Source of the DNA: Burkholderiales bacterium PBB6 | GTDB lineage: Bacteria; Pseudomonadota; Gammaproteobacteria; Burkholderiales; Burkholderiaceae_C | Length of the DNA stretch: 64,000 nucleotides | NCBI GenBank assembly: GCA_002255925.1 | Contig: NKIH01000001.1 | Location: forward strand, 1 to 64,000 | Direction of reading: 5' to 3' | Shown here: positions 38,378 to 49,957 of the stretch, piece by piece | Numbering within the stretch: the stretch's first letter is position 1 | How the letters are laid out: every line of letters begins with the position of its first letter | Position numbers and translations under genes: made by a program | Notes under the pieces: generated by a model | Told to the model about the DNA's origin: nothing | The model's database searches: none | What the model saw: the letters and a program-made list of their open reading frames with translations, nothing else

Positions 38378-38995
38378 TCAGTCGGCGCGCGGGCCGCGGT
38401 TGCGGCGGCGGCGCCACAGCACCCCGCCAACCACCAGGCCAATGCCCAGCAAGCCGAAGATGCCGTACTGGAAGCTGTGCACCATGCGCCACATCCAGTC
38501 CCAGTTGCGGGCGCCGAAGTAGCCAAGGTAAACCCAGATGGGCACGCTGATCAGGGCGGCCACGCCGTCCATCAGGAACCAGGTGCCCACGCTGACGCGG
38601 CAGCTCATGCCGGCGGTGAAGAACACCGGGGTGCGCAGGCCGGGCAGGAAGCGGGCGACGAACATCACCCAGCGGCCGTATTTTTCGAAGGCGCCCTGGG
38701 CGCTGGCATAACGCTCGGGCGTGAGCACCTTGCGGAAGATGCGCCAGCGCATCACCTTTTCGCCCTGGAAGCGGCCGATGGCGAACACCATGCCGTCGCC
38801 GATCAGCACGCCGGCCATGCCGACGGCGAACATCGTGTGCGGGTCGGCATAGCCCAGGCCGGCGATCACGCCGCCGGTCACGAGGGTGACGTCTTCGGGC
38901 ACGGGAATGCCAAAGCCGCAGATCAGCAACATGGTGAAAACCGCCAGGTAGCCGTACTCGGTGAAGATGGGAAGCAGTGCGTTGAAGACGTCCAT
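38378..38995 (-). CDS. DedA family membrane protein
   Basis: This 205-residue protein contains the DedA/SNARE-associated domain: GYLAVFTMLLICGFGIPVPEDVTLVTGG with the re-entrant Glu/Asp, GRWVMFVARFLPGLRTPVFFTAGMS with the essential Arg pair, and several helices. It ends in the Arg-rich RRRRNRGPRAD. DedA proteins are linked to undecaprenyl-phosphate recycling and membrane homeostasis. The ATG at 38995 begins the conserved region, and upstream frame is not supported. The likely promoter is at 39071-39079. Confidence 0.9.
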   Translation of the reverse strand: MDVFNALLPIFTEYGYLAVFTMLLICGFGIPVPEDVTLVTGGVIAGLGYADPHTMFAVGMAGVLIGDGMVFAIGRFQGEKVMRWRIFRKVLTPERYASAQGAFEKYGRWVMFVARFLPGLRTPVFFTAGMSCRVSVGTWFLMDGVAALISVPIWVYLGYFGARNWDWMWRMVHSFQYGIFGLLGIGLVVGGVLWRRRRNRGPRAD

Positions 38996-39070
38996 GTCGG
39001 CGATTTCCGCGGTGCCGGCCTCCCCACCCCGAGGTCTCGGGATGGACGGCCAGCCTGTCGGCGGCCCGCA

Positions 39071-39079
39071 TTTATAGCA
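39071..39079 (-). promoter_or_regulatory. Extended -10 promoter element for dedA
   Basis: TGC-TATAAA on the minus strand fits an extended -10 element in a GC-rich setting, about 75 bp before the dedA ATG. No good -35 lies at 17 bp. TTGTCA occurs 21 bp upstream. Confidence 0.4.
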
Positions 39080-39181
39080 GCAACGCCAGCCACCGCCTGA
39101 CAAGGCCATGCAGGACCGAAGAATTCTCGGTGGGGCCTCTGGCACACTGACCAGCCCCCCGGCCCCCGCATTTGCTGAACC

Positions 39182-40288
39182 ATGCCCCGCCCGATCGAAG
39201 CCCTGATCCACGTCGACGCCCTGGCCCACAACCTCGAACGCGCCCGGGCCTGTGCCCCCGACGCCCGGGTCTGGGCGGTGGTGAAAGCCAATGCCTACGG
39301 CCACGGCATCGAGCGGGCGTTCGAGGGTTTGCGGGGCGCCGACGGCTTCGCGCTGCTGGATTTCGCCGAGGCCCAGCGCCTGCGCGCCCTCGACTGGCGC
39401 GGCCCGATCCTGATGCTGGAAGGCGCGTTCGAGCCCCGCGATCTGGAACTCTGCTCACGCCTGGGCCTGTGGCATGCGGTGCACAACGAAGCCCAGATCG
39501 ACTGGCTGGCCGCGCACAAGACCCACACGCCGCACCGCGTTTTCCTCAAGATGAACAGCGGCATGAACCGCCTGGGCTTCACGCCGCGCGCCTTCCGGGC
39601 GGCCTGGACGCGCCTGAACGCGCTGCCGCAGGTGGATGAAATTTCGCTGGTCACGCACTTTTCCGATGCCGATGGCGAGCGCTTCGGCCAGAACGGCATC
39701 GCCCACCAGGTGGCCGCTTGGACGGCCGCCACGCATGACCTGCCAGGTGAGCGCTCACTCGCCAACAGTGCCGCCACCTTGCGACATGCCGCCGATGCCG
39801 GCGTGCGTGCCGACTGGGTGCGCGCCGGCATCATGAGCTACGGCGGCGTGCCTGATTTTCCTGAACACGACGCCGCACACTGGCAACTGCGCCCGGGCAT
39901 GACGCTGCGCTCGAAGATCATCGCCACCCAGCAGGTGCCGGCCGGCGAGAGCGTGGGTTATGGCTCCAGCTTCGTGGCGGATGCCCCGCTGCGCATCGGC
40001 GTGGTGGCCTGCGGTTACGCCGACGGCTACCCGCGCCACTGCCCAACCGGCACGCCGGTGCTGGTGGACGGCGTGCGCACCCGCACCATCGGCCGGGTGT
40101 CGATGGACATGCTGGCCGTCGACCTGACCCCCGTGCCCGCAGCCCAGCTCGGCAGCGAAGTGACGCTGTGGGGCCAGGGGCCGGGCGGCAGCCTGCTGGG
40201 CATCGACGAGATCGCCCGGGCGGCCGCAACCATCGGCTATGAACTGATGTGCGCCCTGGCACCCCGGGTGCCCGTCACCGTGGCCTGA
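39182..40288 (+). CDS. alr: Alanine racemase
   Basis: This 368-residue PLP enzyme interconverts L- and D-alanine for peptidoglycan. The PLP Lys is in [11 protein letters not shown] (residue 35 area), and the second catalytic Tyr is in [15 protein letters not shown] (about 258). The sequence [19 protein letters not shown]-type block and the C-terminal [13 protein letters not shown] are as in other Alr. Length is normal. It is divergent from dedA with a 186-bp gap. Whether it is the biosynthetic Alr or a catabolic DadX cannot be told, since no dadA is adjacent. Confidence 0.95.
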   Translation: MPRPIEALIHVDALAHNLERARACAPDARVWAVVKANAYGHGIERAFEGLRGADGFALLDFAEAQRLRALDWRGPILMLEGAFEPRDLELCSRLGLWHAVHNEAQIDWLAAHKTHTPHRVFLKMNSGMNRLGFTPRAFRAAWTRLNALPQVDEISLVTHFSDADGERFGQNGIAHQVAAWTAATHDLPGERSLANSAATLRHAADAGVRADWVRAGIMSYGGVPDFPEHDAAHWQLRPGMTLRSKIIATQQVPAGESVGYGSSFVADAPLRIGVVACGYADGYPRHCPTGTPVLVDGVRTRTIGRVSMDMLAVDLTPVPAAQLGSEVTLWGQGPGGSLLGIDEIARAAATIGYELMCALAPRVPVTVA

Positions 40289-40347
40289 GGCCCGGGCCCC
40301 GACCTTGCTTGCCCTCGGGGCACCCACCCACTTTCTGCACACCCCCG

Positions 40348-40890
40348 ATGGATCTTCCTTCCCACCAGCTGTCGATGACCGTGCTGATGACGCCTGACAT
40401 GGCGAACTTCAGCGGCAATGTCCACGGCGGCACCATCCTCAAGTTCCTCGACCAGGTGGCTTACGCCTGCGCCAGCCGCTACGCCGGCCGCTATGTGGTG
40501 ACCTTGAGCGTGGACCAGGTCATGTTCCGCCAGCCCATCCACGTGGGTGAGCTGGTCACCTTCCTCGCGGCGGTGAACCACACGGGCACCTCGTCGATGG
40601 AGATCGGCATCAAGGTGGTGGCCGAGAACATCCGCACCCAGGTGGTTCGGCACGCGAACAGCTGCTTCTTCACGATGGTGGCGGTGGACGACGGCGGCAA
40701 GCCGGTGCCCGTGCCGGCCCTGCGTCCGTTTTCACCGGACGAGAAGCGGCGCTGGGACAACGCCCGCATCCGCCGCCAGCTGCGCACCGAGATGGAGCAG
40801 CGCCAGCGCGAGATGCGCGCCGGTGGCCAGGCCGGCGGTTCGTCCACGTCGCCCGCTGCACCGCCCGACGCCCCGACGGCTGCGGCCTGA
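40348..40890 (+). CDS. Acyl-CoA thioesterase, YciA/BFIT hotdog type
   Basis: This 180-residue protein has a hotdog domain with [34 protein letters not shown], where the N/HGG-D arrangement holds the catalytic Asp, then [22 protein letters not shown]. The last 40 residues are a charged helix and a Gly/Ser/Ala/Pro tail. It hydrolyses acyl-CoA, and chain preference is unknown. The ATG at 40348 is chosen by homology, as the upstream frame overlaps alr. It may be read through from alr (59 nt gap). Confidence 0.87.
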   Translation: MDLPSHQLSMTVLMTPDMANFSGNVHGGTILKFLDQVAYACASRYAGRYVVTLSVDQVMFRQPIHVGELVTFLAAVNHTGTSSMEIGIKVVAENIRTQVVRHANSCFFTMVAVDDGGKPVPVPALRPFSPDEKRRWDNARIRRQLRTEMEQRQREMRAGGQAGGSSTSPAAPPDAPTAAA

Positions 40891-40919
40891 GCGCTGCGGC
40901 GCCATCGGGTAGACAGCGC

Positions 40920-41324
40920 ATGGCCTCGGTGCCCAACGTCCGCGCGGACGAGGTGGAGTTCAGCGCCATCCGCGCCCAGGGGGCTGGCGGCCAGAACGTC
41001 AACAAAGTGTCGAACGCCGTGCACCTGCGTTTCGACATCCGCGCGTCCTCGCTGCCCGAGCCAGTGAAAGAGCGCCTGCTGGCCCTGGCCGATCAGCGCA
41101 TCACCGCCGAAGGCGTGGTGGTCATCAAGGCGCAGGAGCACCGGAGCCTGCCCATGAACCAGGCCGATGCGCTCGCCCGCCTGCAGGCCATGGTGGCGCA
41201 GGCCGCCCATGTGCCCAAGGCCCGGCGGGCCACCAAACCGACGCGCGGCTCACAGCGGCGACGCCTGGACGGCAAATCACGGCGGTCGGACATCAAGGCG
41301 GGCCGCGGCAAGCCGGTGGACTGA
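40920..41324 (+). CDS. arfB: Alternative ribosome-rescue factor ArfB (peptidyl-tRNA hydrolase)
   Basis: This 134-residue protein resembles YaeJ/ArfB: the class-I release-factor domain includes the catalytic GGQ in [22 protein letters not shown] (Gln at about residue 24), followed by a linker and a basic C-terminal tail ([19 protein letters not shown]) that enters the empty mRNA channel of stalled ribosomes. A normal release factor would also need a stop-codon reading domain, which is absent here. The ATG at 40920 begins the protein. Confidence 0.93.
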   Translation: MASVPNVRADEVEFSAIRAQGAGGQNVNKVSNAVHLRFDIRASSLPEPVKERLLALADQRITAEGVVVIKAQEHRSLPMNQADALARLQAMVAQAAHVPKARRATKPTRGSQRRRLDGKSRRSDIKAGRGKPVD

Positions 41325-41594
41325 CGCACCCGGGTATCGAGCACCGGGCGTCACCCTGCCGCCGCCCCGGCTATGGCCGCGATAAAGCTATTGCATTGGA
41401 TGATTCAATAGCAAATCCCTAAACTCTCGCCATGCCCGGTACCCCGGTCAACAGAGCGCTCCGGCGGCCACACACCCCGTGATTGGCTGGCGCGCTTCAG
41501 CATCGCCGCGGTCTGCCGATGAACCGGTCAGGCGCGGCGGGCGACCAGCCCACTTCGGCGCCCCGAGCCGCCCCACCGCTTGCAGGAGAGTTCC
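41325..41594. promoter_or_regulatory. Region upstream of the small membrane gene and dps
   Basis: This 270-bp gap contains no other gene. GCTATTG (41387-41393) and CAATAGC (41406-41412) form a 7-bp inverted repeat around 12 bp, inside an AT-rich island. The ATTG-N12-CAAT core resembles LysR-type (for example OxyR) targets. It lies about 180 bp before the small membrane gene and 465 bp before dps. Confidence 0.4.
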
Positions 41595-41756
41595 ATGCCC
41601 CGCATTCCCCGCCCCGTCGACCGCGGCACTGCCGCCACCACCGCTTCAGCCCCCACGCTGCGCCTGCGCTGGCAACAGCAGATCGGCTTCGGTCTGGTCG
41701 CGGCCGGTGCGCTGCTGTGGCTGGGCCAGTGGAGCCACCACCTGGCGGCGAGCTGA
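41595..41756 (+). CDS. Small single-pass membrane protein, 53 residues
   Basis: This short gene begins with ATG at 41595 behind a strong ribosome binding site (AGGAG, 6 nt spacing). The 53-residue product is MPRIPRPVDRGTAATTASAP, an Arg-containing segment LRLRWQQQIGF, one membrane helix (GFGLVAAGALLWLGQW) and a short SHHLAAS tail. I know no family for it. The Pro/Arg-rich N-terminus should stay in the cytoplasm by the positive-inside rule. It lies 120 nt upstream of dps on the same strand and may share its mRNA. Confidence 0.6.
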   Translation: MPRIPRPVDRGTAATTASAPTLRLRWQQQIGFGLVAAGALLWLGQWSHHLAAS

Positions 41757-41876
41757 AGCCCCCACGCCGCGCACAGACGCGGCCCGATCCGTCACAACAA
41801 AATACGTCGGGCGTTCTACAGTCGGAGCATCTGTTTCCAGTTGCCCGAAACGAACCCTGACACCAAGGAGCGAACC

Positions 41877-42386
41877 ATGGCCAAGAGCCCCAAGTCCGTC
41901 GGCAAAGCCGGCCCCGCCATCAACATCGGCATCAGCGAGAAAGACCGCGCCGCCGTGGCCGATGGCCTGTCGCGCCTGCTGGCCGACACCTACACGCTGT
42001 ACCTGACCACCCACAACTTCCACTGGAACGTGACGGGGCCAATGTTCAATTCGCTGCATGCGATGTTCATGGGCCAGTACACCGAGCTGTGGAACGCCGT
42101 GGACCCGATCGCCGAGCGCATCCGCGCGCTGGGCCACATCGCCCCGGGCAGCTACGCCGATTACGCCAAGCTGAGTTCGGTGGCCGATGCCCCGAGCACG
42201 CCGCCCAAGGCACTGGAAATGGTCCGCATCCTGGTGGAAGGCCATGAAACCGTGGCACGCACCGCCCGCAGCCTGTACCCGCTGGTGGAAAAGGCCGGCG
42301 ACGAGCCCACGGCCGACGTGCTGACCCAGCGCCTGACGGTGCATGAGCAGACCGCCTGGATGCTGCGCTCGCTGCTGGAAGACTGA
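41877..42386 (+). CDS. dps: DNA-protection ferritin-like protein Dps
   Basis: This 169-residue protein of the Dps/bacterioferritin-like four-helix fold carries ferroxidase residues in [42 protein letters not shown] (His, Asp and Glu across the dimer interface). It forms a 12-mer that oxidises iron with peroxide and binds DNA. The N-terminus [10 protein letters not shown] is Lys-rich, as in DNA-binding members. AAGGAG lies 6 nt before the ATG. A strong terminator follows. Confidence 0.94.
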   Translation: MAKSPKSVGKAGPAINIGISEKDRAAVADGLSRLLADTYTLYLTTHNFHWNVTGPMFNSLHAMFMGQYTELWNAVDPIAERIRALGHIAPGSYADYAKLSSVADAPSTPPKALEMVRILVEGHETVARTARSLYPLVEKAGDEPTADVLTQRLTVHEQTAWMLRSLLED

Positions 42387-42407
42387 CCCCCCGGCCACCG
42401 CGCCATG

Positions 42408-42438
42408 AAAAAAGGGCTGCCCGCGGGCAGCCCTTTTT
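42408..42438. terminator. Bidirectional terminator between dps and the OPT transporter gene
   Basis: GGGCTGCCCG and CGGGCAGCCC form a perfect stem flanked by AAAAAA on the left and TTTTT on the right, so it can end transcription from both convergent genes. Confidence 0.93.
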
Positions 42439-42464
42439 GTTGATGCTTGGGCAACGTCAGTGCA

Positions 42465-44270
42465 TCAAACCAGCGCCGCCAAGCCCGCCAGGCCCAGGCC
42501 CAGCGCCGCCAGCGCGTCACCGGCAATCAAGCCGCCGCCCACCAGCGAGGTGCTGCTCATGTCCGACGGCAGGCCATCGTCCTGCTGGCCCTGGCGCGCA
42601 TTCCAGGTATTGAGCGCACTCGACACCACGCCGCCCGCACCCAGCCACAGCGAGGTGCCCAGGGTGACAAAGCCGCCGAAGCTGCTGGCGTAAGGCGACG
42701 GCAGCACGACCGCGTCGAGCATGAAGTCGGTGGCGAAACCGTTCTTGCTGCGGGCGACAAACGCCTGATAGCCCGCGCGGCTCTTGATGAACTTGCGCAG
42801 GAACTCGGTGACGAAGCCGATGCCCACGCCCAGCATGATGGCCGTCATCTGGAACGGCTTCGGGTCGGTCAGGCTGCGCAGCACGCCCACGAACTTGTAG
42901 GTCATCGCCGACGTCCACTGCGCCGGCACTTCGTCAGCGCGCATCACGGTCTGGTCGAGCAGCAGCACCGGGTAGGCCGTCATGAACAACTTGGCCAGCA
43001 CAACCGCCATCACGGCGCCCATCACCAGGCCCGCCACCTGGAAGCGGAACTGCAGGGCGCGGTTCGAGCCCAGGCGCCAGCCAGTCGAGCGGTCCTGCTG
43101 CATGTCGCAGGCCACGCTGGTGGCCACCAGCAGCACGGCCGCCGCCATCAGGCCCAGCAGCGGGTCTTGCAGGCCAAACGCCGCCAGCACCAGCACGGTG
43201 ACGACAAACGCCGAGGAGATCGGGTTGGAATCACTCACGCCCAGCGAGATGCCGTTGACCATGGCAAACACCATCACCAGGCCCAGCGACAGCAGCATGT
43301 AGCTGACCGGCTCATGGAAGAACTGCACGCCCGCCACCACGGTGGCCGCGCCCCAGAACAGCACCCACAGCACCAGGCGCCAGATGCTGGCGCGCGGACC
43401 GGTGGTGGTTTCTTCGGGCATCGCTTCGGTCACGCCCACACCCACGCGGGAGGCAAAGGTGCGCCAGAAGATCAGCGACAGATCGACCACCGCCGCGCCC
43501 AGGATCATGCCCAGCGCGATCAGGAAGGTGATCTTGCGGAACGGATCACCGTCCTTCAGCCAGCCGATGCTGATGAAGTACGGCACCAGCGCCCAGCCCA
43601 GCACACCGGCCAGCACCGCCGGGATGCCGATGCGCGCACCCACCACCAGGCCAGCGCCGAAGGTGGAGGTGGAGATTTCGAGTGCGCCCAGCGCCGCCAC
43701 CTTGGCCGAGGCGATGCCGCCCAGCAGGCCGGCCCCCACGCCGCCAAACAGGCGCGACACCGACTGGCGCAGCAGCACCGGGTCGGTCAGGGCCCGCAGG
43801 ATGTTGGCCACCGCCAGGCCCGACGGAAACACCAGCCGCAGCCGGTCAACCAGCACCGGCGTGTAGAGCATGCCCACGCCCGCGCCCAGCATGCCCACGC
43901 ACAGCAGGTACACCACCATCTGCCAATCGGGGATCGGCGGCATGCCCATCCAGGCCTGGGCCTGGATCAACACGCCCATGCCGCCCAGGCTGGCCACCGA
44001 GGCCGCCGTGGTCTGCATGTAGTTGGCGCCGTGCTTGCCTTCCACCCCGTAACCGAAGGTGATGACCGAGCCGAGGATGCCGGCCAGCACCTGCCCGCCC
44101 ACCAGGAAGCCCAGCGAAAAGTTCATGAAGGCCGCGGTGACGGCGCCCAGCGGGCCCAGCACCAGCATGCCCACCAGGGCCAGCAGCGTGTAATAACCCG
44201 GGCTGCCGACAGAGGGCAGCCAGGCCCAGCGGCGCGGATCAGCGCCATGTGTGGAAAGATTCTGTTGCAT
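42465..44270 (-). CDS. OPT family oligopeptide transporter
   Basis: This 601-residue integral membrane protein has about 14-16 helices, with the OPT family pattern (an N-terminal helix pair around LVGMLVLGPLGAVTAAFMNFSLGFLVGG, the GKHGANYMQTTAASVASLGG re-entrant-like region, and Gly-rich C-terminal helices). Members carry peptides or metal chelates, and this one is not assigned. The ATG at 44270 replaces a TTG 15 bp upstream that has no ribosome binding site. It is convergent with dps. Confidence 0.85.
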   Translation of the reverse strand: MQQNLSTHGADPRRWAWLPSVGSPGYYTLLALVGMLVLGPLGAVTAAFMNFSLGFLVGGQVLAGILGSVITFGYGVEGKHGANYMQTTAASVASLGGMGVLIQAQAWMGMPPIPDWQMVVYLLCVGMLGAGVGMLYTPVLVDRLRLVFPSGLAVANILRALTDPVLLRQSVSRLFGGVGAGLLGGIASAKVAALGALEISTSTFGAGLVVGARIGIPAVLAGVLGWALVPYFISIGWLKDGDPFRKITFLIALGMILGAAVVDLSLIFWRTFASRVGVGVTEAMPEETTTGPRASIWRLVLWVLFWGAATVVAGVQFFHEPVSYMLLSLGLVMVFAMVNGISLGVSDSNPISSAFVVTVLVLAAFGLQDPLLGLMAAAVLLVATSVACDMQQDRSTGWRLGSNRALQFRFQVAGLVMGAVMAVVLAKLFMTAYPVLLLDQTVMRADEVPAQWTSAMTYKFVGVLRSLTDPKPFQMTAIMLGVGIGFVTEFLRKFIKSRAGYQAFVARSKNGFATDFMLDAVVLPSPYASSFGGFVTLGTSLWLGAGGVVSSALNTWNARQGQQDDGLPSDMSSTSLVGGGLIAGDALAALGLGLAGLAALV

Positions 44271-44425
44271 GCGAGGAATCAGCAAGTTTCACGCCGCCAC
44301 CCGGCTCGTGACCATGGGCGGAAAAGCCGGGACTGTACCCGCGGGCCTGCCCGGCGATAATGGCGGGTTCCCCTCCCTCGCCGGGTTGCTGCTGCCAGCG
44401 CCCGCATCACCGGGCCGCTCTTGCC

Positions 44426-46054
44426 ATGTCTGCCGAACTCGCCGATCAGGTGCGCCGCCGCCGCACCTTTGCCATCATTTCCCACCCTGACGCGGGCAAA
44501 ACCACGCTGACGGAAAAGCTGCTGCTGTTCTCGGGCGCGATCCAGATCGCCGGCTCGGTGAAGGCGCGCAAGGCGTCGCGCCACGCCACGTCCGACTGGA
44601 TGGAGATCGAAAAGCAGCGGGGCATTTCGGTGGCATCGTCGGTGATGCAGATGGAATACCGCGACTGCACCATCAACCTGCTGGACACCCCGGGCCACCA
44701 GGACTTCTCGGAAGACACCTACCGCGTGCTGACCGCCGTGGACGCCGCGCTGATGGTGATCGACGCGGCCAACGGCGTTGAGCCACAGACCCGCCGCCTG
44801 CTGCAGGTTTGCCGCGCCCGCAACACGCCCATCCTGACCTTCGTCAACAAGATGGACCGCGAGGTGAAAGACCCGCTGGCCCTGATGGACGAGATCGAGG
44901 CCGAGCTGGGCATGACGGTGGTGCCGTTCACCTGGCCGGTGGGCATGGGCAAGTTCTTCCACGGCGTGATGGACCTGCGCAAGCAGCAGATGCGCGTCTT
45001 CAGCCCCGGCGAAGACCGCGTCGCGGGCGGCGAGGAAGTCATCGACGGCCTGGACAACCCGCTGTACGCCGAGCGCTTCGGCATGGAGTACGACCAGGCC
45101 CAGGGCGAGGTGGAACTGGTGCGCGAAGCCGCGCCCGAGTTCGTGCTGGAAGACTTCCTGGCCGGCAAGCAGACGCCGATGTTCTTCGGCTCGGCCGTGA
45201 ACAACTTCGGCGTGCAGGAAGTGCTGGACGCGCTGGTGAGCCTGGCCCCGTCGCCCGGCCCGCGCCCGGCCATCCAGCGCACCGTGACGCCGGAAGAGCC
45301 CAAGTTCACCGGCGTGGTCTTCAAGATCCAGGCCAACATGGACCCGGCCCACCGCGACCGCATCGCCTTCCTGCGCGTGGCCTCCGGCCGCTTCGAGCGC
45401 GGCATGCGCCTGAAGGTGGTGCGCTCCGGCAAGGAGCTGCGCCCGAACACCGTGGTGACCTTCATGAGCCAGAAGCGCGAGCTGCTGGACGAGGCCTTTG
45501 CCGGCGACATCATCGGCATTCCGAACCACGGCGTGCTGCAGCTCGGCGACACCATCACCGAAGGCGAAACCCTGCAGTTCACCGGCCTGCCCTTCTTCGC
45601 GCCTGAGCTGTTCCGCTCGGTGGAAGTGGCTGACCCGCTGCGCACCAAGCAGCTGCGCGCCGGCCTGACCCAGCTGGGTGAAGAAGGCGCGATCCAGGTC
45701 TTCCGCCCGATGCTGGGCAGCGTGCTGCTGCTCGGCGCCGTGGGCCAGCTGCAGTTTGAAGTGGTGGCCCACCGCCTGGAGCATGAGTACGGCGTGAAGG
45801 CGCGCATCATGCCGGCCCGCTTCAACGTGGCCCGCTGGGTGACCTGCGACGCCGCCGATGGTGGCGAGGCCGAACTCAAGCGCTTCATCGACAACAACAG
45901 CCACCGCATGGCCCTCGACGCCGTCGATGCGCCGACGCTGCTGCTGGAATACGCCGGCGAGCTGCGCGCCATCCAAGAGAACTGGCCGAAGATCAAGTTC
46001 CACGCGCTGCGCGAGCACGCGGGTCTGGTGTTTCAGCAGCGGATGGGGGACTGA
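44426..46054 (+). CDS. prfC: Peptide chain release factor 3
   Basis: This 542-residue GTPase removes RF1/RF2 from the ribosome after termination. G1 is SHPDAGKTTLTEKLL (about 18-32), the effector region KQRGISVASSVMQM is RF3-specific, G3 is DTPGHQDF and G4 is NKMD. Domains II and III follow to the C-terminus LREHAGLVFQQRMGD. The ATG at 44426 is used because MSAELADQVRRRRTFAIISHPD is the usual start. Confidence 0.95.
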   Translation: MSAELADQVRRRRTFAIISHPDAGKTTLTEKLLLFSGAIQIAGSVKARKASRHATSDWMEIEKQRGISVASSVMQMEYRDCTINLLDTPGHQDFSEDTYRVLTAVDAALMVIDAANGVEPQTRRLLQVCRARNTPILTFVNKMDREVKDPLALMDEIEAELGMTVVPFTWPVGMGKFFHGVMDLRKQQMRVFSPGEDRVAGGEEVIDGLDNPLYAERFGMEYDQAQGEVELVREAAPEFVLEDFLAGKQTPMFFGSAVNNFGVQEVLDALVSLAPSPGPRPAIQRTVTPEEPKFTGVVFKIQANMDPAHRDRIAFLRVASGRFERGMRLKVVRSGKELRPNTVVTFMSQKRELLDEAFAGDIIGIPNHGVLQLGDTITEGETLQFTGLPFFAPELFRSVEVADPLRTKQLRAGLTQLGEEGAIQVFRPMLGSVLLLGAVGQLQFEVVAHRLEHEYGVKARIMPARFNVARWVTCDAADGGEAELKRFIDNNSHRMALDAVDAPTLLLEYAGELRAIQENWPKIKFHALREHAGLVFQQRMGD

Positions 46055-46081
46055 TCGCCCGGTGCAGGTGGGCCGACAGGC

Positions 46082-46423
46082 TCAGGGGAACAGCGCCACC
46101 CGCTGCCCCACCTGCACATCCAGCTCTTCAGCCAGCCCGGCGCGCAACTCCAGCGTGGCGCGGGCGCGCAGGCAGCTGCTGGCGCGCCAGGGGCGCAGGT
46201 GGTCGACCCGCTTGATCACGCGGCCGTCGGCGTCCAGAAACAGCACGTCGATGGCGTAGCGCATGCCCAGCGTGTGCACTGAATTGCACGGCGTGATCCA
46301 CAGCCCCGAGGGGTGGTCGAGGTCGGGGGTGGCTAGCAGCCCCACCAGGCGCTGCCACCAGCGGTTGGCCATCCGGATGCCCACATGCGCGGCCCGGCCG
46401 TTGACGTAGAGACCGCGCGTCAC
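46082..46423 (-). CDS. DUF192 family protein at the end of the Tad operon
   Basis: This 113-residue protein has the DUF192 core: RWWQRLVGLLATPDLDHPSGLWITPCNSVHTLGMRYAIDVLFLDADGRVI. It lacks a signal peptide, unlike many members. Its start overlaps the tadC stop by 4 nt, so it is part of the Tad operon. A second DUF192 gene lies beyond the right arm (61477). The function of the family is unknown, and a link with Tad/secretion loci has been seen in other genomes. Confidence 0.85.
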   Translation of the reverse strand: MTRGLYVNGRAAHVGIRMANRWWQRLVGLLATPDLDHPSGLWITPCNSVHTLGMRYAIDVLFLDADGRVIKRVDHLRPWRASSCLRARATLELRAGLAEELDVQVGQRVALFP

Positions 46424-47283
46424 AGGCCGGACGCCATGAATTTCATGACGATCGGAAACCCCAGCACGATGAAGGTGCAGGGAAAGATGAACATGATCAG
46501 CGGGCCGAGCATCTTCACCGGCGCCTCCATGGCCAGCTTCTCGGCGCGCTGGAAGCGCTCGGTGCGGCGCTGATCGCTCTGCGCCCGCAGCACCGGCCCC
46601 AGGCTGGAGCCCATCAACTCGCCCTGCACCAGCGCACTCACCAGGCTCGACACCGGCGCGAAGTCCAGGCGATCGGCCAGATCACGCAGCGCCTCCACCC
46701 GCGGCTTGCCGGCGCGCACGTCGCGCAGCACGCGGTTGATCTCCAGCATCAGCGGGCCGGGCTTGGTGCGCTCCACCGCCTTCTGCATGCCCCCGGTGAG
46801 GTTCATGCCGGCCTCGATGGAGAGCGTGACGATGTCGAGGAAAAACGGCATCGCCTTGAGGATGGCCAGGTTGCGCGCCTTGGTGTGGTCGTTCAGCCAG
46901 ATGTCGGGGTACATGAAGCCCAGCGTGGCGGCCAGCAACAGGCCCAGCAAGCTGAGCTCACCCGCCAGCAGCCACACCACCGACGAGGCCACCAGCATGC
47001 TGACAAGCTTGCCGGCGAAAAACTGGCGCGGCGTCAGCGCGTATTCCTGCCCGCCCTTGCGCAGCCGGGCCAGCAGCGCGGCTTCACGGGCCGCCGACAG
47101 CAGCGGGCCGAAGGTATTGGCGAACACGTTGATGACCGGCCAGAGCAGGCGGAAGCCGGGCGGCGGACGGTCGCGGTAAATGGTCTCGGCCTTGCCCAGC
47201 TCCTGGTAGAGGCGCCAGACGGAGAAGGCGGCCAGCGCCAGCGCGGCGCCCAGCATCAGTGAAATCAGCAGCGGCGTGCTCAT
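46420..47283 (-). CDS. tadC: Tad pilus inner-membrane protein TadC
   Basis: This 287-residue protein of the type II secretion F superfamily has three or four membrane helices. The cytoplasmic helical domain includes LAILKAMPFFLDIVTLSIEAGMNLTGGMQKAVERTKPGPLMLEI, and the C-terminal helix is LGPLIMFIFPCTFIVLGFPIVMKF. It forms the assembly platform with TadB. It overlaps tadB by 4 nt and the DUF192 gene by 4 nt. TadB and TadC are told apart by order and by the shorter central domain here. Confidence 0.9.
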   Translation of the reverse strand: MSTPLLISLMLGAALALAAFSVWRLYQELGKAETIYRDRPPPGFRLLWPVINVFANTFGPLLSAAREAALLARLRKGGQEYALTPRQFFAGKLVSMLVASSVVWLLAGELSLLGLLLAATLGFMYPDIWLNDHTKARNLAILKAMPFFLDIVTLSIEAGMNLTGGMQKAVERTKPGPLMLEINRVLRDVRAGKPRVEALRDLADRLDFAPVSSLVSALVQGELMGSSLGPVLRAQSDQRRTERFQRAEKLAMEAPVKMLGPLIMFIFPCTFIVLGFPIVMKFMASGL

Positions 47284-48118
47284 ATGTCGATGGTCACGAT
47301 TTTCTTGATGAAGATGCCGCCCAGCAGCAGCATCACGAAGATCACGGCCATCACGCCCCAGCCGTACACGGTGGTGAACAAGGGCGTCATCGCCACCGGG
47401 TCCATCGTGTAGAGCGCAGCGGCCAGGAACAGCGGCAGCGCGCCCACCACGATGCCCTGCAGCTTGCCCTGCGAGGTCAGCGCCTTGATCTTGCCTTCCA
47501 TGGTGGCCTTGGCGCGCAAGGTGGTGGCCAGCCGCTCGAGGATCTCGGACAGGTTGCCGCCCACTTCCTTGGCGATGGTGAGCGCCGAGACGAACAGGTC
47601 GATGTCTTCGAGCTTGAGCCGCTCGGACATGCCGCGCAGCGAATCCTCCAGCGCCAGGCCCAGGCGCTGTTCACGCAGCAGCAGCGAAAACTCCTGCGAG
47701 ATCGGCGCGGGGCTTTCCTTCACCAGCATGTCGAGCGCGCCCTGCAGGCTGGCACCGGCCTTCAGTGAGCCGGCCATCATCGTGAGGCCGTCGGGCAGCT
47801 GCACGAGGAGCTTGGCGGCGCGCCGGTTGCGCATCACGATCCACATCACCCGCGGAAACACCGCGCCCACCACGGCCGCCAGTGCGGCCAGCGCCACCGT
47901 GCCGGTGACCACCCACACCACCACCGGCAGCAGCAGGAACATCGCCACGTTCACACGGAACAACTGGCGCGGGTCGATGAACAGGAACATGTCTTCCAGC
48001 GACAGCTTGGCGCTGGAGGTGAAGCTGGTGCGCCACTGCCCGAAGGCCGAGCGCGCCAGCAGCACCACGGCCAGCAAGGCGCCGAGGGCCAGCAGTCCGA
48101 TCAAGGCAACCTGGGCGT

Positions 48119-48122
<4 letters not shown>
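47280..48122 (-). CDS. tadB: Tad pilus inner-membrane protein TadB
   Basis: This 280-residue F-superfamily platform protein has an N-terminal helix (ALIGLLALGALLAVVLLARSAF), a helix pair near MFLLLPVVVWVVTGTVALAALAAVVGAV, the conserved cytoplasmic GLTMMAGSLKAGASLQGALDML segment and C-terminal helices. It overlaps tadA and tadC by 4 nt on each side. It couples the TadA ATPase to pilin insertion. Confidence 0.9.

Positions 48123-49956
<1,834 letters not shown>

Positions 49957-49957
<1 letters not shown>

Noticed and set aside
42447-44360. Very long open frame on the plus strand opposite the OPT transporter gene
   Set aside because: Its translation is dominated by Arg, His, Gln, Gly and Ala with no domain. 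It is the antisense shadow of a GC-rich gene, as are similar long frames opposite glpK, the acyl-CoA synthetase and prfC.
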